A stretch of 64,000 nucleotides of DNA. It comes from Sulfitobacter noctilucicola (GTDB lineage Bacteria; Pseudomonadota; Alphaproteobacteria; Rhodobacterales; Rhodobacteraceae). Location: positions 1,674,001-1,738,000 of the forward strand of contig NZ_JASD01000008.1 of assembly GCF_000622385.1 (NCBI RefSeq), given 5' to 3'. Below are positions 27,025 to 37,061 of this stretch, one piece after another; position 1 is the first letter of the stretch; every line of letters starts with the position of its first letter. Under the pieces are notes generated by a model, which worked only from the letters and a program-made list of their open reading frames with translations, searched no databases and was not told the DNA's origin. The position numbers and the translations under genes were made by a program.

Positions 27025-28401
27025 TTAAGAAGCGAGCGGTCGCTCAGACACTTTCTGCAACTCAACGTAAAATTCCGTGCCCACACCAAGCTCGCTCGTA
27101 TAGCCGATTTCTCCATGATGGGCTTCAACAATTTTCTTTGAAATGCTTAATCCTAAGCCTGTGCCGTCATACTCGCGCCCGTCACTTGAGTCTAACTGTG
27201 TGAACTCTGCGAACACCAACTCCTCTGAATCTTCTTGTATTCCAATACCATCGTCGCGCACCAAAAGTCTCACTCTGTCCTCGTCCGTTTCTAAAGCGAC
27301 GGTGATGGTTCCATTTTTCTTCGAGAACTTAGCGGCATTGGACAGCAAGTTCATGAGGACCTGATCAATCCTCTTTTGGTCGGCGCAAACCCGGTATTCA
27401 CCCGGTTTGTATGCTACTTGAAGTGTGATCCCGGACTTCACCGCCTGTGGCCGAAAACGTTCCGTTGCCTCTTCAACGATTTCTTTCAGGTCCACGTCCT
27501 TAAATTGGAATTTGACTTTCCCAATATCTGAGGTCTGGAGAAACAGCAGATCATCAACCAGTTCTTTCAACTTGTTGGTGTTCCGTGAAGCTACCTCCAA
27601 AAGTCGTTCCATTTTTTGAGGGGGTGATCCAAACCCGCCAGAGTTCAGAAGGTCGAACGAGCCCTTTATGGAAGTCAACGGGGTGCGCAGTTCGTGGTTC
27701 ATGGTCGCGAGAAAACGTGTCTTTGCTTCCAACGCCGCTTTTGTAAGCCGATGTTCTTGTTCAAGTTTTTCCCGCGATCGAAGGTCACGAGAGTACCCAG
27801 CCAGAAAATTCCTTCCCAGCTCCATGATAAAACCCAACACGAAAACCATAGTGAAGAGATTGAGCCACATTTCCGAAGATAACGGTGGCCTGACGATCCA
27901 AAGATCGTGGATCGGAGTATACAGGATCGCAAGGACGAATATGCTTAGGCGTATAGCCAGCACTGAAAGAAATTGATGGCTGTTCATAGCTCCAAAAATT
28001 GCGGCTGAGACCAACATGAATTGCGGGAAGAAGTGCCCATCCCCCATGCTCTGTTGTCGAGCAACGCTAATACAGAAGGAAGAAATCGTAACGGTACTCA
28101 AAAGTGCACCGATGTGAATGGCGATCATAGCATTCTTGATATTCTCTGGTCTCCACGTCTTCTGTTTGAGAATTCGGTGGAAAACGTAAGAGTCGAAAGA
28201 TTCAAACATCCCGACCGCAACCAAGAAAATGGCGGCAATGTAAGGATTATAGTAAGCGCCGGATAGAAAGATTGCACAAAGATAGATCGCAAGACGTTGC
28301 ACAAGAAGCTGTCGGCCAGCATAGGCATAGTCCCTCAGCCTACGTTTGACTGCCCAGAGATTTGTATCGTTATCTCCCATTACAGAGCTGAATTTTAACA
28401 T
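27025..28401 (-). CDS. membrane sensor histidine kinase (orphan)
   Basis: This is a 458-residue kinase. About six hydrophobic segments fill the first 200 residues, with no large periplasmic loop. A short coiled coil follows, then HisKA with the phospho-acceptor in MNHELRTPLTS, and HATPase with NLLSNAAKFS, RDDGIGI and GTGLGLSISKK. All catalytic boxes are intact. No response regulator is encoded beside it. It follows another membrane kinase on the same strand after a 43-base gap, so the two are probably made together. The signal is unknown. Confidence 0.9.
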   Translation of the reverse strand: MLKFSSVMGDNDTNLWAVKRRLRDYAYAGRQLLVQRLAIYLCAIFLSGAYYNPYIAAIFLVAVGMFESFDSYVFHRILKQKTWRPENIKNAMIAIHIGALLSTVTISSFCISVARQQSMGDGHFFPQFMLVSAAIFGAMNSHQFLSVLAIRLSIFVLAILYTPIHDLWIVRPPLSSEMWLNLFTMVFVLGFIMELGRNFLAGYSRDLRSREKLEQEHRLTKAALEAKTRFLATMNHELRTPLTSIKGSFDLLNSGGFGSPPQKMERLLEVASRNTNKLKELVDDLLFLQTSDIGKVKFQFKDVDLKEIVEEATERFRPQAVKSGITLQVAYKPGEYRVCADQKRIDQVLMNLLSNAAKFSKKNGTITVALETDEDRVRLLVRDDGIGIQEDSEELVFAEFTQLDSSDGREYDGTGLGLSISKKIVEAHHGEIGYTSELGVGTEFYVELQKVSERPLAS

Positions 28402-28444
28402 TCTGGTTGATCCGTCTTATCGCTGAGGTTGAGAAAAAGGTTTC

Positions 28445-30238
28445 TCATGCGGGTAAACCTAAAAATTGCGCGGGCCCGTTCGCCTGTTGAGCCACTGACT
28501 GAAACTCAACGTGAAATGTTGTTCCCACGCCCATCTGGCTTTCATAAAAAATGTCCCCGGACATCTGATTGGCCAGTTTCTTTGAAATGTGCAGGCCCAG
28601 ACCGGAACCTTGTGTAGAGGATTGTCCGCTATCTCTAACCTGCTCAAAGCGACCAAAGACTTGCCTTTCCATACCGTCCGGAATTCCTCGGCCAGCATTT
28701 GTGATGGATAGCCTTATTCGGTCATCCGACGTGGTGAGTACACCTTCGACCGTGCCATTCTCGTCCGAAAACTTAATGGCGTTTGAAATCAGGTTGTCGA
28801 TAATCTGACGGATAGCGAAGGCGTCGCCGATAATAACTGCCGGCATGATCGTGCCAAGGTAAAGCCGCACACCCCGTTCTGTTGCAAACATCTTGTTCTC
28901 TTCGAAACTCTCTTCGAGGAGATGACCAAGGTTAACAGATTTGCTCTCTAAAGTCAGCGCGTCGATGTCGATCTTTTGTGCCAACAGTATGTTATCGACA
29001 AGACGTGAAAGCCGGCCTCCGTTTCGATGCGCAATGCTGAGCAATGTACGAATGGGTTTGGGGACATCCCCGAGCCGACCGCTCAGCGCAAGTGTTAAGC
29101 CACCCGTAAGCGAGGTAAGCGGGGTACGCAATTCATGGCTTACGACCGAGATAAACTCGTCCTTCGCCTTGTTTGCGTCATCTGCGCGTTTAAGCGCCTC
29201 CTCCAAGGCCGCGCTGCTGGCAATCCGGTCTGTGATGTCAACGAAAGTGATGCTCCAGCCCATAGCGGCACCCATCGGGTCAAGCGGGCTTTCGATTGCC
29301 CGAATTCGTGGTTCGAAAACACGCTGGTTAACGGACAGTTGAGCGGTGTTCTCAGAGCGGTCCAATTCATTGATATTCTCGATGATGTCGTCCAGGGCAG
29401 GAATTGCACCCTGATGCAATCCACTGCTTTTCGCGGCTGTGTTCATCAGCGTTATGTTTCGATGTCTGTCGACTAGAATAACGGGTTCACTCATCGCATT
29501 GAAAAGCATGGACTGGCCTACGAAGGCCATATCCATCGTCCTGTTCGCAACGAGCATCCACGTGAAGGTGAGGATACCAAGCGTGAACATAAAGGCCGTG
29601 GGGTCCAGACCAAAAACAGTGAAGCCGAGGAAAACATAAGCCGCATTCGCTGTCAGCGGGGTTGTTGTGATGATGATCAGCATGGTCAGCAAAGGCCATG
29701 AGGTGCGTTTCGCTCGGGTAAATGCTTTGGCAAGACAGTAGAGGGTCGCCACGACGAACGCATACAAGGTGGCAATAATTCCGTAGAAGCCCGGGCCGTG
29801 GACATACTTGATATCGTCCACACCCGCTGGGATGACTGAGGCGTCAGTATAGACAAGGTTGTGCCACTGGTTGGTAGCAGCAAACAGAAAAATGGCAGTG
29901 GGTATGACGACGAGCACCGCGCGAACACCGCGCTTGTTGAGCGTTGTGTTTCCGACGTAGGAAAATACGAAAAAGCACCAGGCAACCGGGACCAAGCCAT
30001 TGCCCAGCCACGCCAGAGTTGCCCATTGCAACTGACAAGAGAATGTCCGCGACGCAGCTTCCAACCCGATCATCAACAACGTCCAGATCATGGCGATGAA
30101 GGTGAGCGAATAGTAGCTTTTGCCCTGAAACTTCTGAAACTTCATCATCCAGAAAAGAACAAGAGCCGCGATACCACTGACCCCGATAACCATCCACAGG
30201 GCGGCCTCCGCCACCAGTCCGTCAAAGCACGTCAACAT
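28445..30238 (-). CDS. 7TM-PAS sensor histidine kinase (orphan)
   Basis: This 597-residue kinase starts at the ATG at 30238 (a TTG at 30304 is possible). The N-terminal 220 residues hold about seven membrane segments, like the histidine-kinase N-terminal 7TM module. A PAS domain (EPVILVDRHRNITLMN) and HisKA (VVSHELRTPLTSL) follow. The HATPase has NLISNAIKFS, TNAGRGIP and GSGLGLHISKK. The G1 box has Asn where many kinases have Asp, a change also seen in active kinases. No response regulator is nearby. It lies upstream of the 27025 kinase in the same orientation. Confidence 0.9.
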   Translation of the reverse strand: MLTCFDGLVAEAALWMVIGVSGIAALVLFWMMKFQKFQGKSYYSLTFIAMIWTLLMIGLEAASRTFSCQLQWATLAWLGNGLVPVAWCFFVFSYVGNTTLNKRGVRAVLVVIPTAIFLFAATNQWHNLVYTDASVIPAGVDDIKYVHGPGFYGIIATLYAFVVATLYCLAKAFTRAKRTSWPLLTMLIIITTTPLTANAAYVFLGFTVFGLDPTAFMFTLGILTFTWMLVANRTMDMAFVGQSMLFNAMSEPVILVDRHRNITLMNTAAKSSGLHQGAIPALDDIIENINELDRSENTAQLSVNQRVFEPRIRAIESPLDPMGAAMGWSITFVDITDRIASSAALEEALKRADDANKAKDEFISVVSHELRTPLTSLTGGLTLALSGRLGDVPKPIRTLLSIAHRNGGRLSRLVDNILLAQKIDIDALTLESKSVNLGHLLEESFEENKMFATERGVRLYLGTIMPAVIIGDAFAIRQIIDNLISNAIKFSDENGTVEGVLTTSDDRIRLSITNAGRGIPDGMERQVFGRFEQVRDSGQSSTQGSGLGLHISKKLANQMSGDIFYESQMGVGTTFHVEFQSVAQQANGPAQFLGLPA

Positions 30239-30364
30239 TGTCTCGCTGCCATTTTTTACCAGTTTGTGAAATTCACCATAAGGTTGTGTTTTAAATTTGA
30301 CCAACGCGGCACTTTTGCGGGCTTTTATATAAAACGCTTTGAGCGAGCTTAAGAATTGAATAGG

Positions 30365-30738
30365 AGACTCAAGTTGGCGATCGGCCCATCAGTTTCAAAC
30401 AATACATCTTGGTTTCGACGCGGCTTCGGCGGTGGTATCCGCTCCAGCGGTTTCAAATTGTGCGACCAGGATAGCGTGGGGCATTTACTGCCTCGTTCCG
30501 TGCGATGGCTCCAGGGTGGTAGGTTTCCATGGCTGGGCATTCTTGCGCGGCGGGAGGATGGCATGAGAACCAAGGGCGGCGATGGCAGTTGCGCGTGTCG
30601 TAGGCCCCGTCGGCGGTCACTGACGCGAAATCCTGACTGGTCGGAATTTGGTTCAGCAATTCCGGCAGCATTGGAGCGTCTCCGACGGTGGTGTCAGACG
30701 GATGCCAACCAGTCTCTGCAAGGGCAATGATGCTGTCC
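30365..30738 (-). pseudogene. IS5-family transposase C-terminal remnant
   Basis: On the minus strand the conserved IS5/IS903-type blocks VGDAPMLPELLNQI, TADGAYDTR and AGAIARNEAVNAPRYPGR are readable. After a frameshift near 30465 the next block continues in another frame as RWSGYHRRSRVETKM and then YCLKLMG. The N-terminal half is absent: the fragment stops at the end of the IS6 element. It is dead, probably cut by an IS6-mediated deletion. Confidence 0.8.
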
Positions 30739-30739
30739 C

Positions 30740-31447
30740 TTATGCCGCGCCAAGAAGGTGCCACTCAGCGAGAGCAGCGGTTCGGTTCAGCTTGAAATTT
30801 TCGCGTGAGTAAAGGTGGCGCTCCTGATTGAAATGGTTGCAGACCGAAGCATGAACGGCGACGAATTTCTGCAAACTTCGCATGCTGCGGAACCGTTGCA
30901 TGGCCCGTTCTCGTCGTCGGAACGGCAAGTGTGAATTCTCCGCCAGATTGTTCATCCAGCGGCCAGTCTCCTGCTTGTCGGCATTGCCAATATCCTTCAT
31001 TGCCGCGCGGTAGGATCGGAGCTTGTCGGTAACCAAGATATGAGGGCGGCCGTACCGCTTCATTGATTTCTTGAGAAATTTCAATGCCGCTTTGCGATCC
31101 CGTCGCTTTGTGACGAAGGACTCCAGCACTTCACCCTCATGATCAACGGTGCGCCAAAGATAATGCGTCTCGCCGTTGATCTTCACGAAAACCTCGTCCA
31201 GGTGCCACCGCCAATTCGAATACGACCGCTTTTGCTGCACGCGTTTTCGACGAATTTCTGCGGCGAACATTGGCCCAAATCTATTCCACCAGTACCGCAC
31301 CGTTTCGTGGCTGATGTCGATGCCGCGCTCGTGCAGCAGGTCCTCGACGTTTCGCAGCGACAGTGGAAAGCGAACGTACATCATGACCGCCAGGCGGATG
31401 ATCTCCGGACTGCTGTGAAAGTACTTGAAGGGGTCTGTTTTCGTCAT
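30740..31447 (-). mobile_element. IS6-family transposase, apparently intact
   Basis: This 235-residue IS6/IS26-type transposase has the start MTKTDPFKYFHSS at 31447, a helix-turn-helix region (LLHERGIDISHETVRYWW) and the DDE triad in WHLDEVF, LVTDKLRSY and LAENSHLPFRRRER. The open frame is complete. The right end of the element probably lies near 31505, where the minus strand reads GGGCTTTGTCAGAACAAA. I could not find a convincing matching left repeat, so mobility is uncertain. It abuts an IS5 remnant. Confidence 0.88.
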
Positions 31448-32512
31448 AAGCAAAGGTTACGAAACCGCCCTGTCGGCCTCAAGCCAATTTGTTCTGACAA
31501 AGCCCTCTCTTAGTTTAGGACCGCATTGGTTCCAAAAACCCTGACGACGGACAGACGATCAGGTCGACGCCATTGTTCATGCCCTTGCTTACGAGCAAGT
31601 CGAAAAAGGTAGAGTAGATTACATCTACCTGGATCGACCTAGGCGCAGATCCGACGACGGTTGGTGGTGGTTGCGGTAAATGGCACCGAAGCCATGTAGA
31701 TGCCAATGAAAGCGTGTCTCGGTCCGCAGCTGAAAGGACCGAGCCGCCAGTCTGACAAGGGAGCGGCTGCAAGCCCGAAGTCGACACAGCCGTCATCGGG
31801 TCGCTTTGCGGCGAACGGTTCAATTGAGCCCGTCATGCCTGATGCTCGTCGACGCATCGAAGATCGTCAGTCCAAAATGGTAAAGGCCCACTCGGTTGAT
31901 CCGAGTGGGTCTCTCCCGGTCATACTCATTACGAGGACAGGAACAGATAATGACCTCGTAGCGGTTGGCTCTAGATTAATATCCAAGACCAAATTCTATA
32001 ACGATTGCGGTTAGGAAAATGCAAACGCACACGCCATAGGCCTTCCGGCGCGTGGAGCGTTCGTTTTTGCATCATGTTGGTCCAATGGCAGTTGGTCCAT
32101 TCGATCTACTGACCAATTGAGGCCGGGAATGGGCAAATGCGTTGAAAAATGGAGGCGTAATGTGATTGCGTTTAGGGGGGCTGCACTCAAGGGTCGTTGC
32201 GACAACAGAATTTTAGCAGTTGCAACAATTTCTACGCTGCGAGCGCAGGCAGCACGAAATCAGAAGGTTGGGCGTGGCTCCCTACCGCCATTAGATCGGG
32301 TGCAGCATATCGCTCATCTAGCATTAGGGTCTCCGACAGGGACTGCGGAAACCAGACCTTCGCTGCAAGTGCAAATTAGACTGGGCGATTTGTTGAAAGC
32401 GGACGCGCGGAGCTACAAACCGATTTTTCGCGCATGCGCAGCGACGGTCGGCAATTAGACCTCATTGACACTTTTCAGCGTTGCGGCAATGTGTCTCCGA
32501 GAGACAAACTTG
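31448..32512. other. about 1 kb of unassigned, probably decayed DNA
   Basis: No full gene is supported between the IS6 element and the Ktr genes. A 40-codon open stretch on the + strand (about 31550-31679, ending WWWLR and a TAA) contains DAIVHALAYEQVEKG followed by IYLDRPRRR and looks like a fragment of a coding sequence, but I could not assign it. An imperfect hairpin lies at 32019-32072. GC content and codon look vary along the stretch, which fits a mosaic of remnants. Confidence 0.5.
32019..32072. repeat. imperfect long hairpin
   Basis: ATGCAAA at the left pairs with TTTGCAT at the right. Inside it, CACACGCC pairs with GGCGCGTG with one mismatch around an 11-base loop. The right arm has an extra 11-base bulge. 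Its function is unknown: it could be a terminator, a mobile-element end or a folded RNA. Confidence 0.45.
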
Positions 32513-33190
32513 ATGGACGTGAACTTGAAAAAGATAAAAAGCCGCACTTTCGGTGTCGTCGGTTTGGGCAACTTCGGGAGCTCCGTTGCAAAGGAGCTGC
32601 AGCGGTTCGGCAACCACGTCATAGGCATCGACATCTCTGAAGACCGCGTCGCCAACCTTGCTGATACCCTGTCGCAAGCTATGATCGTAGATGCGCGTGA
32701 CGATGTAGCGCTGCGCGATGCTGGTTTTGGTGACTGTGATACCGCTGTGGTCGCTATGGGCTCCGACTTGGAGGCCAGCGTTCTATCGGCAATGAATCTT
32801 AAACTTGTTGGCGTCCAAGTCGTCTGGGCGAAGGCCACGACCAAGACTCATCACAGAATTCTAAAAAAGCTCGGCGTGGACAGGATCATTCACCCGGAGG
32901 TCGAAATCGGTCAGCACATCGCGCAAATCTTGCACAACCCGCTTATGCGAGACTATGTGAGCCTCGGTAACGGCTATCATGTCGTGAACTTTCGCATCCC
33001 TGAGAGCCTCGAAGGCCGGAGCCTGAACGAATTGCCGCATGACAAGACATACAATCTTCGCTGTATCGGTGTCATGCGGGGCACAGAATTCATCGGTCAG
33101 GATGGAGCGGAGTGCAAGTTACAGCGCGATGATCTGCTTCTGTTGTTGGGGCAGCGCAAGGACCTGCACAGTTTCGCAGCCAGTCTCTGA
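32513..33190 (+). CDS. ktrA: K+ uptake regulatory subunit (KtrA/TrkA RCK protein)
   Basis: This 225-residue cytoplasmic RCK protein has an N-terminal Rossmann fold (GVVGLGNFGSSVAKEL, nucleotide site) and a C-terminal TrkA-C/RCK-C domain from about residue 140. An octameric ring of this type gates the membrane channel according to ATP/ADP or NADH. The ATG at 32513 is preferred over a TTG at 32465. Its stop overlaps the start of the channel gene by one base. A single RCK unit rather than two favours the Ktr type over classical TrkA. Confidence 0.87.
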   Translation: MDVNLKKIKSRTFGVVGLGNFGSSVAKELQRFGNHVIGIDISEDRVANLADTLSQAMIVDARDDVALRDAGFGDCDTAVVAMGSDLEASVLSAMNLKLVGVQVVWAKATTKTHHRILKKLGVDRIIHPEVEIGQHIAQILHNPLMRDYVSLGNGYHVVNFRIPESLEGRSLNELPHDKTYNLRCIGVMRGTEFIGQDGAECKLQRDDLLLLLGQRKDLHSFAASL

Positions 33191-34536
33191 TGATGGACGC
33201 ACGTTTCAAGAACCGCCTCAGCTGGAAAAAGGCGCTGCGGATGCCGGCGCCTGCGCTCTTGTCCCTTTACTACATGGCTTCCATCGTCTTGGGCGCGATC
33301 CTTCTCTGGTTGCCCATCTCACATCACGGTGACATCGGCCTGAGCGAAGCATTGTTCACCTCGACTTCAGCGGTGACCGTCACCGGCCTTGCGCTTGCCG
33401 ATACTGGGGCCGCCTTCACCGTATTTGGCCAAGCGGTCATAGCGGCGCTCATTCAGCTTGGCGGTCTCGGCCTTATGACCTTTGCGGTGTTGTTGCTTGG
33501 GGCACTGGGCATCTCGGTGGGCATGCCACAGCGGTTAGTCCTGCGTGAAGATTTGAACCAGACCTCCCTGTCCAACCTCACCTATATCGCTCGCATGATC
33601 CTGATCATCGCCGTTGCGTGCGAGGCAATTGGTGCCGCTCTGTTGGCCCTGGTGTTTGTTCCAGAATTTGGCTGGTCAGGTTTGTGGCAGGCGATCTTTC
33701 ATTCTATATCAGCATTCAACAATGCCGGTTTTGCTCTGCATCCCGACAGCCTTTCGCAATGGGTCGGAAACCCGATTATCAATTTGGTGATCCCTGTACT
33801 TTTCATCCTGGGCGGGCTCGGCTTTATCGTTGTGGGCGATGTTTTCAGAACGCGAAGTTGGCGTAAACTGACCCTCCATTCTAAGCTAATGCTTGTTGGC
33901 ACCGCCGTTCTTATCACTTGGGGCAGCGTCATGTTCGGCCTCTTGGAATGGCGAAATCCAGAGACTCTTGGCCACCTGAGTGCCGCTGACAAATTGTGGG
34001 CCAGCTGGTTCCAGGGCACGACGCCGCGCACTGCCGGATTTAACACAATTGAGACCGGCGGGATGCATGACAGTACGTCGATGTTGACAATGACACTGAT
34101 GCTGGTTGGCGGAGGCAGCACCTCGACAGCCGGAGGGATCAAGGTCACCACGCTATTCGTCCTGCTTCTCGCAACGGTTGCCTTCTTTCGGCGTCAGACC
34201 ACGTTGCACGCCTTTGGTCGGTCCCTGGGGGTGGATGAGGTCATGAAGGTCCTTGCGCTCACCACCATTTCCATGTTGCTCGTCCTGACGGGAATCTTCG
34301 TGATGTTAATCAACCACGACGGCCAATTTATCGACGTGGCATTCGAAGTCACCTCTGCCTTCGGAACAGTGGGCCTGTCTCGCGGGATCACGGGCGAACT
34401 TGATGGCATTGGCCGAGGTATAATAATGGTGATCATGTTCGTCGGACGGGTCGGACCTCTGGCGATCGGCTTCTTCCTCGCTACTCGTAGCGTCCCAAAG
34501 GTAAAGTATCCGGCAGGACAGATCTACTTGGGTTGA
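33190..34536 (+). CDS. ktrB: K+ transporter membrane subunit (KtrB/TrkH family)
   Basis: This 448-residue membrane protein has the four-fold M1-P-M2 layout of the TrkH/KtrB superfamily. Filter-like loops include TSTSAVTVTGL near residue 57, SISAFNNAGFAL near 170, GTTPRTAGFNT near 275 and VTSAFGTVGLSRG near 390. It forms the potassium path and is gated by the RCK protein just upstream. Its start directly overlaps that gene's stop. Confidence 0.9.
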   Translation: MMDARFKNRLSWKKALRMPAPALLSLYYMASIVLGAILLWLPISHHGDIGLSEALFTSTSAVTVTGLALADTGAAFTVFGQAVIAALIQLGGLGLMTFAVLLLGALGISVGMPQRLVLREDLNQTSLSNLTYIARMILIIAVACEAIGAALLALVFVPEFGWSGLWQAIFHSISAFNNAGFALHPDSLSQWVGNPIINLVIPVLFILGGLGFIVVGDVFRTRSWRKLTLHSKLMLVGTAVLITWGSVMFGLLEWRNPETLGHLSAADKLWASWFQGTTPRTAGFNTIETGGMHDSTSMLTMTLMLVGGGSTSTAGGIKVTTLFVLLLATVAFFRRQTTLHAFGRSLGVDEVMKVLALTTISMLLVLTGIFVMLINHDGQFIDVAFEVTSAFGTVGLSRGITGELDGIGRGIIMVIMFVGRVGPLAIGFFLATRSVPKVKYPAGQIYLG

Positions 34537-34754
34537 GGGACAATTGATCTCAAACGCTGTTTTTTTACCCCCGAAAAAAACCCCTGGCGTCGATACGATC
34601 GATGTCTTTGTCCGCAGCAGACCACTATACTGTGGTTGTTTTCGTAGCTCTTACGTGGCGTTTCTGGGTTTTGGGCTTTGCCAGCCTTTAAGGCATGACT
34701 ACCAATTTACGCAGACGCATCGGCAAATTATTCAGCAAAAGGCCAGGTTCCGAA

Positions 34755-35426
34755 ATGATTTCTTACACAGTCGAAGGCGATGTTGCCATCCTCAGAATGG
34801 ACGACGGCAAACTCAACGTCGTAAACCCGACATTCATCAAAGCGATGAACGAGGCTTTGGATCAGGCTGAAGCCGACAAGGCCAAAGCCTTGGTGCTTGA
34901 GGGGCGCGATACGGTTTTCTCTGCAGGGTTTGATCTTAAGGAATTTGCAAAAGGGCAGGATCAAGCCCGGGTACAGGTGCGCGATGGCTTTGCGATGCTC
35001 ATCCGCATCCTTGATTTTCCGCGCCCGATTGTCGCTGCGTGCAAAGGGCATGGGATCGGCATGGGAATATTCCTTTTGATGGTTTGCGATTATCGTGTAG
35101 GCGCCGAGGGGGCATATAAGTACAGCATGCCAGAAAGCCGGATTGGCATGGACCTTGGTGAACTCCTGATTGCGCTGGCAAAGTCCCGAATATCTCCGAA
35201 GTACCTGACCCGCATGGCCGTTTTGTCAGAAGATTTGGATGCTCAAACTGCAGTGGACGCAGGCGTGCTGGACGAGATTGTCGATGCTGCAGAAGTCCAA
35301 AGCCGTGCGATGGAAGTTGCCACCGGTTTGGCAACGATGCCGGTCGCTTTCGGCAAAAACAAGAGAGAGATCAAGGCCACCGAGTTGAGCAATATGAGAG
35401 CTGCATTAAAGGTATTGGGCGGTTGA
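34755..35426 (+). CDS. enoyl-CoA hydratase/isomerase-family protein
   Basis: This is a 223-residue crotonase-fold protein from the ATG at 34755; an ATG at 34695 would add a basic 20-residue tail. Oxyanion-hole segments are FSAGFDLKEF and CKGHGIGMGIF, and the MPESRIGMD segment keeps the first acidic position. The second catalytic Glu of true enoyl-CoA hydratases is not evident (YLTRMAVLSED at that place). A hydratase, isomerase or other CoA-substrate role therefore remains open. It stands alone downstream of the potassium genes and converges on the rhamnose operon. Confidence 0.85.
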   Translation: MISYTVEGDVAILRMDDGKLNVVNPTFIKAMNEALDQAEADKAKALVLEGRDTVFSAGFDLKEFAKGQDQARVQVRDGFAMLIRILDFPRPIVAACKGHGIGMGIFLLMVCDYRVGAEGAYKYSMPESRIGMDLGELLIALAKSRISPKYLTRMAVLSEDLDAQTAVDAGVLDEIVDAAEVQSRAMEVATGLATMPVAFGKNKREIKATELSNMRAALKVLGG

Positions 35427-35663
35427 TATTGCACCACATGGAGGTTCTCGTTTTCTCATTGGCTGCACGTTAGTCTAACAGACATACACATAAGTACTCT
35501 TGAAATTGAAGGGCGATAATGCTTCCCCCAAGTTCAGCAAAGGCTCCAATCATCTGCAGCTTAAGCGTGGCAAGAGCGTCATCCGACTTCGAAGAGAGTG
35601 CCGGTCATTCAGTTTTGAATGTGATTGCGGCCCCTCACCATCCAAGTAATGCGTGATACAATA

Positions 35664-37061
35664 TCATAATGGGAGTTGGACAACAGCAGCCTTCCAACGC
35701 TCTGCGTAGTTGCTGAAGTCTCGGTTAGGTTCGACCATTTCAGCCGGAGCTACCACTGCAGGCCCCTGATCGGCGCGGCTAAACAGGAGCGCTGCTCCAA
35801 TACTGGTTCCAGTAGCTGCTTCACTTGCACAGACGGATCGGCCCGTTGTTGCGTTTAGCATTGCTAAAAATTCGGCGTTCCGTGCAAAAGGTCCCTCGAC
35901 TAATATGGGGCCTACGCCATTTATAAGGTCCAGACAGGTTCCCGTCATCAGGGCAAGGTAGAACGATAGCGCGACGGATCGTTCGCCCGATCCCTTGGGG
36001 GGCTCAATGTCATTCCAGTGCATCTTTCGCCCCTGAAACGGACCTGTGCCGGTTTCAACGGACGGCAAAAGCATCAAGGACCGCTCCAGCACAGCTGCCG
36101 TCTCTTGTTGAGTTGGCATATAGGGCTGGCCCTTCTGGATAATCTCGTATTCGCGCCCGCCCATGAACCGTGCACTGGGAACCGCCTGCCCGTGGGCGTT
36201 GACGTTGATGAGGGTGTCACGGGTCGGATCAAGCGGGGGCACCGCAGCCGCCTCATCGCCAGTCAACGACATTGCAATGACCCACGTCCCCGTCGAGACG
36301 ACGCAGGCAGGTTTATTCCGAGAAATAATATGCGGATAAAGCGAGGCATTCGAGTCGTGAATCCCGACACAGACAGGTGTGTTCGGGGCAAGTCCTGTTG
36401 CTTGGGCAATTTCGGGCAGGAGGGGGCCAAGGATGTCGCTTGGGGCGCGCACCGACGCGATCTTGTCAAGAATGCCAAGTGTGCCCAGCAGGTCGGAAAA
36501 CGTGCCTGTATGAGGGTTCCACAGATCCGAATGACAGCCCAGAGATGTTACATCTATCGCGCTGACGCCCGTTAGGCGGTGCCCCCAGAATTGTGGATAT
36601 GTGACAATCTGCGCAGTGCGGTCACGAAGTTCTGGAACGGTGGCGAATTGATAGTGCAGCTGTGCGCCGATGTTCAGGCCGCCGAACATTCTTGGTGATC
36701 CGGTTTGGGCGAAATCGGGTTTGATTGCATCATAGGCCGCAACGATATTGGCAGGATATTCATGCTCATAGTCAAGGATCGGCGCGGCAAGCGACCCGTC
36801 CGGCGCGAGCAACGCAGCACAGGCCCCGTGGGTTGTGACCGAAATCGCATCGACACGGTAATCCGAGTGGAATTTGGCCAAAGCCTCAAGCAGAAACGCC
36901 CAGTGCCCGTCAACGTCGTAGTGCGGCCAAGGTGGCCCAGCCTGAACAACATTGGGGCGGGTGACGACGGCGACCTCGGTCAATGTATCCAAATCGACCA
37001 AAGCGAGCTTTGCATTGGTCTTTCCGATATCGATGACAGCGACGTGTCTGGGGCTGGTCAT
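35664..37061 (-). CDS. rhaK: L-rhamnulose kinase-type FGGY carbohydrate kinase
   Basis: This is a 465-residue FGGY-family kinase with the phosphate-binding start [10 protein letters not shown] at residues 9-18 and [10 protein letters not shown] in the middle of the protein. By its place in a rhizobial-type rhaRSTPQUK operon it should phosphorylate L-rhamnulose (in Rhizobium, RhaK also affects rhamnose uptake). The ATG at 37061 overlaps the rhaU stop. It is the last gene of the operon. Confidence 0.88.
   Translation of the reverse strand: MTSPRHVAVIDIGKTNAKLALVDLDTLTEVAVVTRPNVVQAGPPWPHYDVDGHWAFLLEALAKFHSDYRVDAISVTTHGACAALLAPDGSLAAPILDYEHEYPANIVAAYDAIKPDFAQTGSPRMFGGLNIGAQLHYQFATVPELRDRTAQIVTYPQFWGHRLTGVSAIDVTSLGCHSDLWNPHTGTFSDLLGTLGILDKIASVRAPSDILGPLLPEIAQATGLAPNTPVCVGIHDSNASLYPHIISRNKPACVVSTGTWVIAMSLTGDEAAAVPPLDPTRDTLINVNAHGQAVPSARFMGGREYEIIQKGQPYMPTQQETAAVLERSLMLLPSVETGTGPFQGRKMHWNDIEPPKGSGERSVALSFYLALMTGTCLDLINGVGPILVEGPFARNAEFLAMLNATTGRSVCASEAATGTSIGAALLFSRADQGPAVVAPAEMVEPNRDFSNYAERWKAAVVQLPL

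Noticed and set aside
28700..28720. Asp-to-Asn change in the G1 box of the 7TM kinase as loss of function
   Set aside because: Asn occurs at this position in many active histidine kinases, so no special meaning is claimed.
30700..30740. Left terminal inverted repeat of the IS6 element
   Set aside because: No segment here matches the right-end sequence GGCTTTGTCAGAAC well enough; the exact left end is left open.
31515..31823. 102-codon minus-strand frame right of the IS6 element as a gene
   Set aside because: Its composition is low-complexity (Ser, Pro, Leu-rich) and it lacks a ribosome site, so it reads as a shadow frame in debris.
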